From NCBI RefSeq assembly GCF_028657195.3, contig NZ_JANCPR020000006.1, forward strand, positions 1-64,000: a stretch of 64,000 nucleotides of DNA. The letters run 5' to 3'. The notes beneath the pieces were generated by a model that saw nothing but the letters and a program-made list of their open reading frames with translations, made no database searches and had not been told where the DNA came from. A program made the translations under genes and the position numbers. Below, in pieces: positions 38,773 to 47,243 of this stretch (positions within the stretch are counted from its first letter, which is position 1; each line of letters begins with the position of its first letter). The DNA comes from Streptomyces iconiensis (GTDB taxonomy: Bacteria; Actinomycetota; Actinomycetes; Streptomycetales; Streptomycetaceae).

Positions 38773-41424
38773 TCACTCGTCCGGGTGGTGCAGCTCGATG
38801 TCGTACGCGTCCACACCGGGACCGGACACGTGCAGGGCGTTCGCCATGGGCGGGTAGCCGCTCGCGATGACCGAGTAGTCGCCCGCGTCCAGGTCGGTGA
38901 AGGCGTACGCGCCGTCCTCACCTGTCGTGGACGTGGCGATGACGTTCCCCGCCGCGTCGACCAGCGTGACCCGCGCGTCGGGCAGGGGCCTGCGGCCCGA
39001 GCCCGCCATCACGGTGCCCGTGACCCGGGCGCCCGCCGCGAGGTCGACGTCCAGCTTGGTCACGCCCTGGCCCTGGACCTCGACCGGAATGGCGGTCGGG
39101 CGGAACCCGGAGGCGTTGACGGCGAGGGTGAAGGAGCCGGTGACCAGCTCGTCGAACCGGTAGTCGCCGTTCTCGCCGGTGACGCCGGTGGCCAGCACCT
39201 CGCCCCTGACGTCGGTGACGACGACCATCGCACCCTGCACGGGCGCACTGTCCACCGCGCTGCGCACCTGGCCCGAGAGGCCGCTGGTGCCGGAGAGCAG
39301 CAGATCGTGGCTGAGGGGCTCCTCGCCGACGATGACCGTGGACGCCTGCGGCTGGTGGCCGTCGGCCGCCGCGATCAGTACGTACGAGCCCGCGCCGGGA
39401 GCGTCCAGCCCGTAGGAGCCGTCGCCGTGTGTCACGGAGCGGCCGAGCTGGCGCCCGCTGAGCGAGATCAGGGTGACGGCGGCGCGTGCGACGCCGATGC
39501 CGTCGGCGTTACGGACGGTGCCGTAGACCCCGATGCCGCCGGAGGGCTGCGGTGCCGCCGGTGCCGCACTGGCGGCTGCCGCGTACTCCCTGAGCTGCTG
39601 CGTGCGGTGGTCGCCGTTCTCGCCGGGCCGGGAGGTGTCCGGGCCGCCGTGCGCACCGACGGGCTGGGCCACCGGCTGCTCGGCGGTCCGCTCGACCGCG
39701 GGGGTTTCGCCTGCGGGGGTGCCCGAGGCCGCCGGGACGGACTGCGGGTTGGCCCCCTGCTCCAGGCCGGACTGCGTCTTCAGAGGAACCTCCTTGATGA
39801 ACAGCACGCACAGCAGTCCCAGCAGCGCGACGGGCGCGGCGTACAGGTAGATGTCACCGATGCCGTGCCCGTACGAGCTTTCGACCACGGTGCGTACGGG
39901 TGCGGGGAGCTTGTCCAGGTTGGGCAGCGCACTGCCGCCACCACCCGTGGCGCCGCCGCCCTTGATGCCGAGCTTGCCGAAGCCGTCTTCCATGTAGTGC
40001 GTGATGCGGGTGGCCATGATGGCGCCGAGCGCCGAGACGCCCACCGCGCCGCCCAGGGAACGGAAGAAGTTGACCGTCGAGCTTGCGGCGCCGAGGTCCT
40101 TCGGAGCCACCTGGTTCTGGGTGGCGAGCACCAGGTTCTGCATCATCATGCCGACACCGAGGCCCAGCAGCGCCATGAAGATCGCCATGTGCCAGTACGT
40201 GGTGTCGTAGCGCAGCGTGCCCAGCAGGCCCATGCCGGCTGTCATCAGCACACCGCCGCCGCACAGCCACAGCTTCCACTTGCCGGTACGGCTGATGATC
40301 TGGCCCGAGAGGGTGGTGGAGACGAAGAGTCCCGCGATCATCGGGATCGTCATGACACCGGCCATCGTCGGCGACTTGCCGCGCGCCAGCTGGAAGTACT
40401 GGCTGAGGAAGACCGTCGCGCCGAACATCGCGATACCGACGAACAGCGAGGCGACCGAGGCGAGGGTGATGGTGCGGTTGCGGAACAGCCGCAGCGGAAT
40501 GATCGGTTCCTTGGCCTTCGACTCCACGAGCATGAACAGCAGCGCGAGCACGATGGTGCCGCCGATCATGGCGTAGGTCTGCCAGGAGATCCAGTCGTAC
40601 TTGTCACCGGCGAAGGTGACCCACAGCAGGAGCGTGCACGCCGCGGCGGCGATGAAGAACGCGCCGAGCCAGTCGACCTTCACGTCCTTCCGCTTGATCA
40701 CGGGCAGGTGCAGCGTCTTCTGGAGCACGATCAGCGCGACGATCGCGAACGGAACGCCGACGTAGAAGCACCAGCGCCAGCCGAGCCAGCTGGTGTCGGT
40801 GATGACGCCGCCGAGCAGCGGGCCGCCGACGGTGGCGACCGCGAAGGTGGCGCCGAGGTAGCCGCTGTACCGCCCGCGCTCACGCGGGGAGATCATGGCG
40901 GCCATGATGACCTGGGCCAGGGCGGTCAGACCGCCCATGCCTATGCCCTGGAACACACGGAACATGATCAGCGTGCCGGGGCCCTGAGAGAGTCCGGCAC
41001 CGGCAGAGGACAGCACGAAGACGATGATCGCGATCTGCACCAGCATCTTCTTGCTGGTGAGGTCGGCGAGCTTGCCCCAGATGGGGGTGGTGGCTGTCAT
41101 CGACAGCAGCGAGGCCGTGACGACCCAGGTGTAGCTGCTCTGGCTGCCGTGCAGGTCCGAGATGATCCTGGGCAGTGCCGTGGAGACGATCGTCGACGAC
41201 AGAATGGCGACGAACATGCCGAGCAGCAGCCCGGACAGCGCCTCCATGATCTGACGGTGGGACATCGAACCGTCGCCGCTCGGCTGTGTGGCGGCTGAGG
41301 CTTGGTGCGTGGGGGTCGGCTGGGCGCCGTGCGCTGTGTTGGCCGCGTGTCGTGCCCCGCCGCCGGCCCCATGTACGGCGTCGCGGGGCCCCCCAGCTGA
41401 GGGCTGAGGTCGGGTCGTTGCCAT
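38773..41424 (-). CDS. MFS (DHA2, 14-TM) exporter with three C-terminal carboxypeptidase-regulatory-like repeats
   Basis: An 883-residue protein. A disordered N-terminus (about 50 residues) leads into a 14-segment drug:H+ antiporter: motif A GKLADLTSKKMLVQ, motif C region GATFAVATVGGPLLGGVITD, last segment LYAAPVALLGLLCVLFI near residue 535. After a Pro/Ala linker, residues about 625-880 carry three consecutive beta repeats (GVYGTVRNADGIGVARAAVT; GLSGQVRSAVDSAPVQGAMV; ARVTGTVMAGSGRRPLPDAR), each with the GxxxGxVxD-type pattern. This fusion is unusual for transporters. The tail may be cytoplasmic and bind a partner or substrate. It begins 16 bp after the MarR gene. Confidence 0.9.
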   Translation of the reverse strand: MATTRPQPSAGGPRDAVHGAGGGARHAANTAHGAQPTPTHQASAATQPSGDGSMSHRQIMEALSGLLLGMFVAILSSTIVSTALPRIISDLHGSQSSYTWVVTASLLSMTATTPIWGKLADLTSKKMLVQIAIIVFVLSSAGAGLSQGPGTLIMFRVFQGIGMGGLTALAQVIMAAMISPRERGRYSGYLGATFAVATVGGPLLGGVITDTSWLGWRWCFYVGVPFAIVALIVLQKTLHLPVIKRKDVKVDWLGAFFIAAAACTLLLWVTFAGDKYDWISWQTYAMIGGTIVLALLFMLVESKAKEPIIPLRLFRNRTITLASVASLFVGIAMFGATVFLSQYFQLARGKSPTMAGVMTIPMIAGLFVSTTLSGQIISRTGKWKLWLCGGGVLMTAGMGLLGTLRYDTTYWHMAIFMALLGLGVGMMMQNLVLATQNQVAPKDLGAASSTVNFFRSLGGAVGVSALGAIMATRITHYMEDGFGKLGIKGGGATGGGGSALPNLDKLPAPVRTVVESSYGHGIGDIYLYAAPVALLGLLCVLFIKEVPLKTQSGLEQGANPQSVPAASGTPAGETPAVERTAEQPVAQPVGAHGGPDTSRPGENGDHRTQQLREYAAAASAAPAAPQPSGGIGVYGTVRNADGIGVARAAVTLISLSGRQLGRSVTHGDGSYGLDAPGAGSYVLIAAADGHQPQASTVIVGEEPLSHDLLLSGTSGLSGQVRSAVDSAPVQGAMVVVTDVRGEVLATGVTGENGDYRFDELVTGSFTLAVNASGFRPTAIPVEVQGQGVTKLDVDLAAGARVTGTVMAGSGRRPLPDARVTLVDAAGNVIATSTTGEDGAYAFTDLDAGDYSVIASGYPPMANALHVSGPGVDAYDIELHHPDE

Positions 41425-41440
41425 TCGGCGTCCTTCTTAC

Positions 41441-41917
41441 TCAGTGTGAAGCGGTTGCGGTCGTGTCATGTGGGGGCCCACCGCGTGAACGGCAGTCCCC
41501 GAAGCTCGTGCGGAGCCGGCTGAGCAGGGAGTTGAGGTGGGCGACGTCCTCGTCGTTCCAGTCCCGAAGGTGTGCGGCCAGGAGTTCGACGGTCTGTGTG
41601 GACAGTTCGTCCAGGAACCGTTCGCCCGACTCGCTGATCCGCAGCAGCCGGGACCGGCCGTCCTGCGGGTCAGGGTGGCGGTCGATCCAGCCACGGTCGG
41701 CGACGTGCGTGACATGCCGACTGGTGACCGACATGTCGATGGCCATCAACTCGGCCAGCCGACTGGTGCGCATCTCCCCGTGTTTGCTCAGGAGCATCAG
41801 TACGGCCGCCGATGCGGGCGGGCAATCCGCCGGGAGTCCCCGGGCCATCTCACGCTTGACGGCGCCGATGGCGCTCAGCTGCCGTGCCAGCTCCTCGTAC
41901 TGACTGCGTTCGGCCAT
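41441..41917 (-). CDS. MarR-family regulator
   Basis: A 158-residue winged-helix protein from ATG 41917. The recognition region is LMLLSKHGEMRTSRLAELMA, then IDMSVTSRHVTHVADRGWID and the wing HPDPQDGRSRLLRISESG. It heads the MarR/MFS/YceI operon, and two matching palindromes lie just upstream. It most likely represses the exporter until a toxic ligand binds. Confidence 0.9.
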   Translation of the reverse strand: MAERSQYEELARQLSAIGAVKREMARGLPADCPPASAAVLMLLSKHGEMRTSRLAELMAIDMSVTSRHVTHVADRGWIDRHPDPQDGRSRLLRISESGERFLDELSTQTVELLAAHLRDWNDEDVAHLNSLLSRLRTSFGDCRSRGGPPHDTTATASH

Positions 41918-41935
41918 CTGTACCCCATGAACTTG

Positions 41936-41977
41936 TTGCTTAGGGCAACCATAGAAGAAGTTGGTTGCTGTAGGCAA
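41936..41977. promoter_or_regulatory. Twin MarR operator palindromes
   Basis: TTGCTTAGGGCAA (41936-41948) and TTGCTGTAGGCAA (41965-41977) share the form TTGC-N5-GCAA and lie 29 bp apart, just upstream of the marR start, within its promoter. Confidence 0.7.
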
Positions 41978-42199
41978 GTTGATTTCGGGCATGCGAGGCA
42001 AACAATAAATAAAGCATCGGTGTGCGGCCGACCAAGAACGCGTCAAGTGTGGTAACCGCTGAGCGCCCCCGCCGCGGCGCCCGCTCTCCCGCCGGCTCCC
42101 CCTCTCGCTCCGGCCGTCCGCTCCGGTGCCTGACCTGGCTCTCGCCAGTGCGGGGCCGGGGCTGTGCCCCTGTCCCAGGGTTCGCTAGGGTCCTGCCCC

Positions 42200-42415
42200 A
42201 TGGCTCACAACCCCCAGTCGCCGCAGGGCCCCGAAGGACACCCGGACCCGGCAGGCAGCACTCAGATGTTCCGCGCCTTCGTCGACGAGGGCACCCCACA
42301 GCAGCAGCGCGGCCCCGTGCCACCGGCACCGGCCGGGCCCCGGGTCGGCCTGATCGTCGGCATCGTCGTCGCGGTCGTCGTCCTGGGCGCCGTCGCCTGG
42401 CTCGCCTTCGGCTAG
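42200..42415 (+). CDS. Small single-pass membrane protein
   Basis: A 71-residue protein from ATG 42200. A Pro/Gln-rich N-terminal half is followed by one C-terminal membrane segment (VGLIVGIVVAVVVLGAVAWL). It is divergent from marR. No family is named; tail-anchored topology is likely. Confidence 0.6.
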   Translation: MAHNPQSPQGPEGHPDPAGSTQMFRAFVDEGTPQQQRGPVPPAPAGPRVGLIVGIVVAVVVLGAVAWLAFG

Positions 42416-42640
42416 GAACGCTCGCGCGTACGACGACCGTACGGTGACGTGCGGGCGGCGTACCCGGCGTACCCGATGTACGAACGGCCGCGCACCGCAC
42501 AGCCCGCTGACGAAACCGACCGACCGTGTACGACGACCCGCACGACGCCCGCGTACGACGACCGTTGACGGAACCCGACCCGTAGGACCTCCTCACCGCG
42601 GTGCCCAGCACCGCACCCAGCATTGCCGCCCCGGACCGGC

Positions 42641-42660
42641 CCCCGGCTCCGGGGTTTTTT
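42641..42660 (+). terminator. Small hairpin with T6 run
   Basis: CCCCG/CGGGG around GCTC is followed by TTTTTT. It ends the region after the 42200 gene. Confidence 0.6.
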
Positions 42661-42750
42661 CATGTCAGCGCCGAGCCGTCCACGACTGCCTTCGGCGCGT
42701 TACTGGGAGGGCCACGGCGCTCCTGCCGGTCCCCGTTGCCGAGGGTGGCG

Positions 42751-42855
42751 TTCCTGTCGGCTACGGGGTGACCGATTGCCTTCCTGCCGACTACGGGGCG
42801 ACCGACTGCTTCCCTGCCGACTACGGGGCGACCGACTGCTTCCCTGCCGACTACA
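42751..42855. repeat. 30-bp tandem repeat, 3.5 copies
   Basis: Units begin at 42751, 42781 and 42811, with a half unit at 42841. The second and third differ at only one base. Translated rightward, the units would give a decapeptide like PADYGATDCF. The surrounding 42661-43230 is otherwise gene-poor, with decayed GACTACTGGG-type copies extending toward 43080. Confidence 0.8.
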
Positions 42856-43230
42856 TGGATGGCAGATGACGCTCTCGGCGGCTGCCAACTACTGGCGGTC
42901 GATTACGCGCCGGTCGGCTGCCCGCGGCCTACGGTTTGCGGCTTGCGTTCGCCCGCCGGTAACGCGGTAACGGGACGCCGACGACGTGCCGGTCGACTAC
43001 TGGGTGACGGACGACGGCCGTGTCGACTACTTGCGGCCCGCGTCCGCACCGTCGGCTACTGGGCGCCGGTGAGGTTGCGGTCACTTACTTGCCGACCTGC
43101 GACGCCACTCCGCCGACGATGTGCGAGCGGCGACGTGCGGCCGGCGACGGGTAGCCGACCCTGCGGGCAACGCCGGTCAGCCGGTCGGCCGACCGGCCAC
43201 GTGCCGGCCGACAGGCGCTGTGGTCGTCGG

Positions 43231-44130
43231 CTACTTCCAGCCCGAGACCCGCACCTCGCGGGTCTCGATGTGCATCCCCAGGGGGACGCGCCAGCGGTCG
43301 ACGCAGACCTTCCAGGTCTTGTCCTTCTTCTCCCCGGCCCCGACGGGTGCGGGGAGCGCGCGGGTGCTGGTGCGGGTGTCCCAGTCGACGCCGAGGGAGC
43401 CGATGATGTGGGTGCCGAAGGTGACCGTCCCCTTCTTCACGGGGCTGCCGCCGGTGTTGCGGAACTGGACCGTCACCTTCTCGCACCAGCGGTCACCCGT
43501 CTTGGCCCGCTTGGGCTCGCCGACCTTCAGTACGGCGGGGCCGCTCGGGGTCGCGTCGCCGTCCGGTGTCTCGTTCCCGCCGCTGCCTCCGGTACCGCCG
43601 CCGGGTGAGGGTGACGAGCCGCCGCCTCCGCCGGTGCCACCTCCGCCGGGCGAGGGGCTGCCGGAGGCCGGGCCGCCGTTCCCACCGCCTCCGCTGCTTC
43701 CGGAGCCGCCGCCGTCGGAGCCGTTCCCCCCGCTCGCGGTACCGCCGCTGCCGCCACCGGCGCCGTCGGTCCCCTCCGCGCCGCCGGCGCCGTCAGCCGA
43801 CTGTCCGTCCCGAGCGCCGCCGCCCTCGCCTTTCGATGAGGCGGCGCCGCCGCCCCGGCCGTCCGCGGCGCCGCTCTCGTCGGCGGGGTCCAGCGGGACC
43901 ATCCGTACCTTGTCGTCGGGGCCTGCCGGTTTCGACGGACCGCCGCCGTCCCGCTGCGGCTGCTCCGCGGCTCCGACCGCTACATAGCCGTCGTCCCCGC
44001 CTCCGCCGCACCCGGCCGTCAGAAGGACGCCGAGACAGACGAGAGCCGCCGAGGCGGTGGTGGTGAGGCCGCCCCGGCGGCTTGTCGCGTATGCCCGTGG
44101 CGTCCGCGCACGCGTCCCATGGCTTCGCAT
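43231..44130 (-). CDS. Secreted lipoprotein with Gly/Ser-rich linker
   Basis: A 299-residue precursor. The signal peptide ends in a lipobox LLTAGC near residue 41. Residues about 60-195 are Gly/Ser/Pro-rich and disordered. The C-terminal domain (about 200-299) starts AVLKVGEPKRAKTGDRWCEK and includes VTFGTHIIGSLGVDWDTRTS, an immunoglobulin-like beta domain with two cysteines. It is probably anchored outside the membrane. No family is named. Confidence 0.75.
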   Translation of the reverse strand: MRSHGTRARTPRAYATSRRGGLTTTASAALVCLGVLLTAGCGGGGDDGYVAVGAAEQPQRDGGGPSKPAGPDDKVRMVPLDPADESGAADGRGGGAASSKGEGGGARDGQSADGAGGAEGTDGAGGGSGGTASGGNGSDGGGSGSSGGGGNGGPASGSPSPGGGGTGGGGGSSPSPGGGTGGSGGNETPDGDATPSGPAVLKVGEPKRAKTGDRWCEKVTVQFRNTGGSPVKKGTVTFGTHIIGSLGVDWDTRTSTRALPAPVGAGEKKDKTWKVCVDRWRVPLGMHIETREVRVSGWK

Positions 44131-44243
44131 GGCGACAGTGTCACTGACGCTACGTCAGATGTGAACCCTGTGGCGTTGGTGCTCCTTCTGTTCGTTCGTA
44201 TCCCCCGAGGCACTCGGCCCTCCGCGTGCTCAGTCCTGTGGGG

Positions 44244-45167
44244 TCAGTCCTCCGCGATCAGCCCCTCGCGCAACTGCGCGAGTGTGCGCGTCAGCAGCCG
44301 GGAGACGTGCATCTGGGAGATGCCGACCTCCTCACCGATCTGCGACTGCGTCATGTTCGCGAAGAAGCGGAGCATGATGATCTGCCGCTCGCGCGGCGGG
44401 AGTTTGGCGAGCAGCGGCTTGAGCGACTCGCGGTACTCCACGCCCTCCAGCGCGGCGTCCTCGTAGCCGAGGCGGTCAGCGAGTGAGCCTTCGCCTCCGT
44501 CGTCCTCCATGGACGGGGAGTCCAGCGAGGAGGCGGTGTAGGCGTTGCCCACCGCGAGCCCGTCGACCACGTCCTCCTCGGAAACCCCGAGGCAGGTGGC
44601 GAGTTCGGTCACGGTCGGAGAGCGGTCGAGGTTCTGCGACAGCTCGTCGCTCGCCTTCGTCAGCGCCAGCCGCAGTTCCTGGAGGCGGCGCGGAACCCGT
44701 ACCGACCAGGAGGTGTCACGGAAGAAGCGCTTGATCTCGCCGACGACGGTCGGCATCGCGAACGTCGGGAACTCCACGCCCCGTTCGCAGTCGAAGCGGT
44801 CGATCGCCTTGATCAGGCCGATGGTGCCGACCTGGACGATGTCCTCCATCGGCTCGTTCCTGCTGCGGAAACGGGCGGCGGCGTAGCGCACCAGCGGGAG
44901 GTTCAGCTCGATGAGCGTGTCCCTCACGTACGTGCGCTCGGCGCTCGGAGCCGTTCCTGGAGCGTCGGGCGCCGCCTTGTCGAGCGCGGCCAGCCGCAGG
45001 AAGAGGGAGCGGGAAAGGGTGCGTGTGTCGAGTGCTTCGCAGTCGGCCGCCACTCCCGCGGCCTCGGCGAGATCATGTGGCGCGGTGCCGGGCTCGGCTG
45101 GCCCGGGAGGTGCACCCAGGGTCGTGTTCTCGGCGAGCACCTTCGAGCTGCCCAGTTCTACGGACAT
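44244..45167 (-). CDS. sigN: SigB/SigF-type RNA polymerase sigma factor (probable sigN)
   Basis: A 307-residue group-3 sigma factor from ATG 45167 with GGGGGT upstream. Region 2 is [20 protein letters not shown], then [20 protein letters not shown]. Region 3 is at about 175-225. Region 4 is [20 protein letters not shown], then [20 protein letters not shown]. Such factors direct stress and sporulation promoters and are usually held by anti-sigma factors; none is adjacent. The tandem arrangement with the next gene matches sigN-sigF of S. coelicolor as I remember it, so the name rests on context. Confidence 0.85.
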   Translation of the reverse strand: MSVELGSSKVLAENTTLGAPPGPAEPGTAPHDLAEAAGVAADCEALDTRTLSRSLFLRLAALDKAAPDAPGTAPSAERTYVRDTLIELNLPLVRYAAARFRSRNEPMEDIVQVGTIGLIKAIDRFDCERGVEFPTFAMPTVVGEIKRFFRDTSWSVRVPRRLQELRLALTKASDELSQNLDRSPTVTELATCLGVSEEDVVDGLAVGNAYTASSLDSPSMEDDGGEGSLADRLGYEDAALEGVEYRESLKPLLAKLPPRERQIIMLRFFANMTQSQIGEEVGISQMHVSRLLTRTLAQLREGLIAED

Positions 45168-45365
45168 GCCACCCCCTTGAGGTCGCGGACGGGTCGCTGC
45201 GGCGCCCTCGGGCGAGGGAAGCACCTCCCCCTGAATACCGGGAGCACCACTGCGGCAAACGCAGCTCTTGCAGAATGTCACAAGTCAGCAACGCGACGTA
45301 GCCTCATGTCGATAAAACTGCACAGTTGAGGACGGTGGGGCCTGGATTGGTGTCGCTCGATCCGG

Positions 45366-46211
45366 CTATGCGTCGATTCGATTTGCGGCTCTCAGCCGGG
45401 CGAAGCTGCGTGAGAGCAGCCGGGAGACGTGCATCTGCGAGACCCCGAGTTCCGCGCTGATCTGCGACTGCGTCAGATTCCGGTAGTACCGGAGCAGAAG
45501 GATCCGCTGTTCACGTTCGGGCAGCTGCACGAGCAGGTGCCGTACGAGGTCGCGGTGCTCGACGCCGTCCAGCTCCGGGTCCTCGTAGCCGAGCCGGTCC
45601 AGCAGCCCCGGCATACCGTCCTCGCGCTCCTGCGCGGCCTCCAACGACGTGGCGCGGTAGGCCCGTCCGGCCTCGATGCAGGCGAGCACTTCCTCTTCGG
45701 TGATCTTCAGCCGCTCGGCGATCTCGGCGGTGGTGGGGGAGCGGCCGTGCAGCGTGGTCAGATCCTCGGTGGCGCCGCTGACCTGGACCCACATCTCGTG
45801 CAGCCGTCGGGGTACGTGCACGGTGCGGACGTTGTCGCGGAAGTAGCGCCGGATCTCGCCGATGATGGTCGGCATCGCGAACGTCGGGAACTGCACACCG
45901 CGGCCGGCGTCGAAGCGGTCGATGGCGTTGATGAGGCCGATGGTGCCGACCTGGACCACGTCCTCCATCGGCTCGTTCCTGCTGCGGAAACGGGCGGCTA
46001 CGTAGCGGACGAGCGGCAGGTTGGCCTCGATGAGGGCGCAGCGCACCCGTTCGTGCTCGGCGGATCCGGGTTCGAGCCCGATGAGCTGGTCGAAGAGCGA
46101 CTGTGTCAGTGCCCGGGTGCGCGCGGCCCGTTCCCGCTGTGCCTCGGCGGGTGAGCGCTGCGCTTCGGTATCCCCGGAGGGAGTCTGGGTGGGGGTACGG
46201 GTCCCGTCCAC
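45366..46211 (-). CDS. sigF: SigB/SigF-type RNA polymerase sigma factor (probable sigF)
   Basis: A 281-residue paralogue of the neighbour, 198 bp upstream of it. Region 2 [20 protein letters not shown] then [20 protein letters not shown] is almost identical to the other copy. Region 4 is [20 protein letters not shown], then [20 protein letters not shown]. SigF acts late in spores in S. coelicolor. The sequence clearly gives the family; the exact orthologue name is by gene order. Confidence 0.85.
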   Translation of the reverse strand: MDGTRTPTQTPSGDTEAQRSPAEAQRERAARTRALTQSLFDQLIGLEPGSAEHERVRCALIEANLPLVRYVAARFRSRNEPMEDVVQVGTIGLINAIDRFDAGRGVQFPTFAMPTIIGEIRRYFRDNVRTVHVPRRLHEMWVQVSGATEDLTTLHGRSPTTAEIAERLKITEEEVLACIEAGRAYRATSLEAAQEREDGMPGLLDRLGYEDPELDGVEHRDLVRHLLVQLPEREQRILLLRYYRNLTQSQISAELGVSQMHVSRLLSRSFARLRAANRIDA

Positions 46212-46629
46212 TCAGCCACCACCCCTTTACGGTTCACGGTGCAGATTTGTCCTGGCTGGTCAATTCATCCGCCAAAAGCGGTCATAGCATCACAAGACAT
46301 GTGCACCGTGTGCAAGCACCCGATAACTCCGTGTTGCTTGCCAGTTCAGCGGAAAACCCCCCGTACTGGTGGCGTCGAGGGGTGTGTGTGAGCGCGTACG
46401 GATGCGGCCGAGGGGCGCCTGGAGGGTGCGGGGGCGTGCGGCGTGTGGCGGCGCACGGGGGCGGCCCGGAAGGGGCATGGCGCAGGCATGGAGGAGGACG
46501 CGCACGGGGCGGCTCGACCGTGCGTACGGACGCGACCGGCACGGAGGGTGCGGTGGCGCCGGGTGCGGATGGCGCGGAGGCGCGTGCGGGCGCGGAGGGT
46601 GCGGGTGGGCGGGGTCCGTACGGCGGGTG
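46212..46629. other. Gene-free 418-bp stretch with GCGGAGGC-like repeats
   Basis: Irregular GGCGCGGA/GCGTGCGG repeats fill 46380-46620. No frame looks coding. The sigF-type promoter should lie near its left end. Confidence 0.5.
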
Positions 46630-46794
46630 TCAGTTGACGAGCGAGGTCATGAACTGCCCGACGCCCTCAGCCGCGCTGGATATGCCCTCGAAACCTATCT
46701 GGACCAGATCGGCCGCGCGGTCGGGCGACGTGATGATCGTGTACAGCACGAAGACAACAAGCAGGTAGAGCACGATCTTCTTCGCCTGTGCCAT
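46630..46794 (-). CDS. 54-residue membrane-anchored protein
   Basis: ATG 46794 opens 54 codons: MAQAKKIVLYLLVVFVLYTI, then ITSPDRAADLVQIGFEGISS and AAEGVGQFMTSLVN, ending at TGA 46630. It has one N-terminal membrane segment and an amphipathic helix, with Streptomyces-typical codon use. A short gene of this kind next to sporulation sigma genes is plausible as a small morphogenetic protein; no function is assigned. Confidence 0.7.
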   Translation of the reverse strand: MAQAKKIVLYLLVVFVLYTIITSPDRAADLVQIGFEGISSAAEGVGQFMTSLVN

Positions 46795-47243
46795 CGTCCT
46801 GGCCCTCCCCCGGGTGTGTTCGGTCCCCGAAATCCTGTACCCCTGTGCGGCTGTGTGAGTGTAGCGGGAGACGGGGGGCCTTGATCCAGCGTCAGGCGGA
46901 CGGCTCTCGACCGTCAGCCATCAAAGGCCCGTCCGCACAGGTCCTTTGCCCGGTTCCGTCAGCTGGTGCCGGAGTGGAGGGCGTGTCAGAACCGGGAGGC
47001 GGCAGGCACCCCTGGACCGGCAGGCCCCCTGGCCCCGGACAGGCCATGTTCCGGTGGGAGCGCCTGTCCGCCGCAGCCGTCGCTCGCTCGCCGTACCCAC
47101 CCGCCACTCTCCATCGCCCACCGCCCTCGCGGCCTCACACCGCTCTCTCCGGGCCCTCGACGTCCCGCGCGCGCTTTCCCGCCCCAGCGCCTCCCCATGT
47201 CGGCACACGGCTGTACACGGCTGCACGTCGCCGCGGCGCCCTC
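46795..47243. other. Gene-free 449-bp stretch
   Basis: Nothing coding is seen. The region holds the promoter of the 54-residue protein on the left and the end of the MocR gene on the right. Confidence 0.5.

Noticed and set aside
38407..41298. Rightward 963-codon frame
   Set aside because: Antisense to the MFS exporter, whose membrane segments and motifs are clear; the rightward product has no such features.
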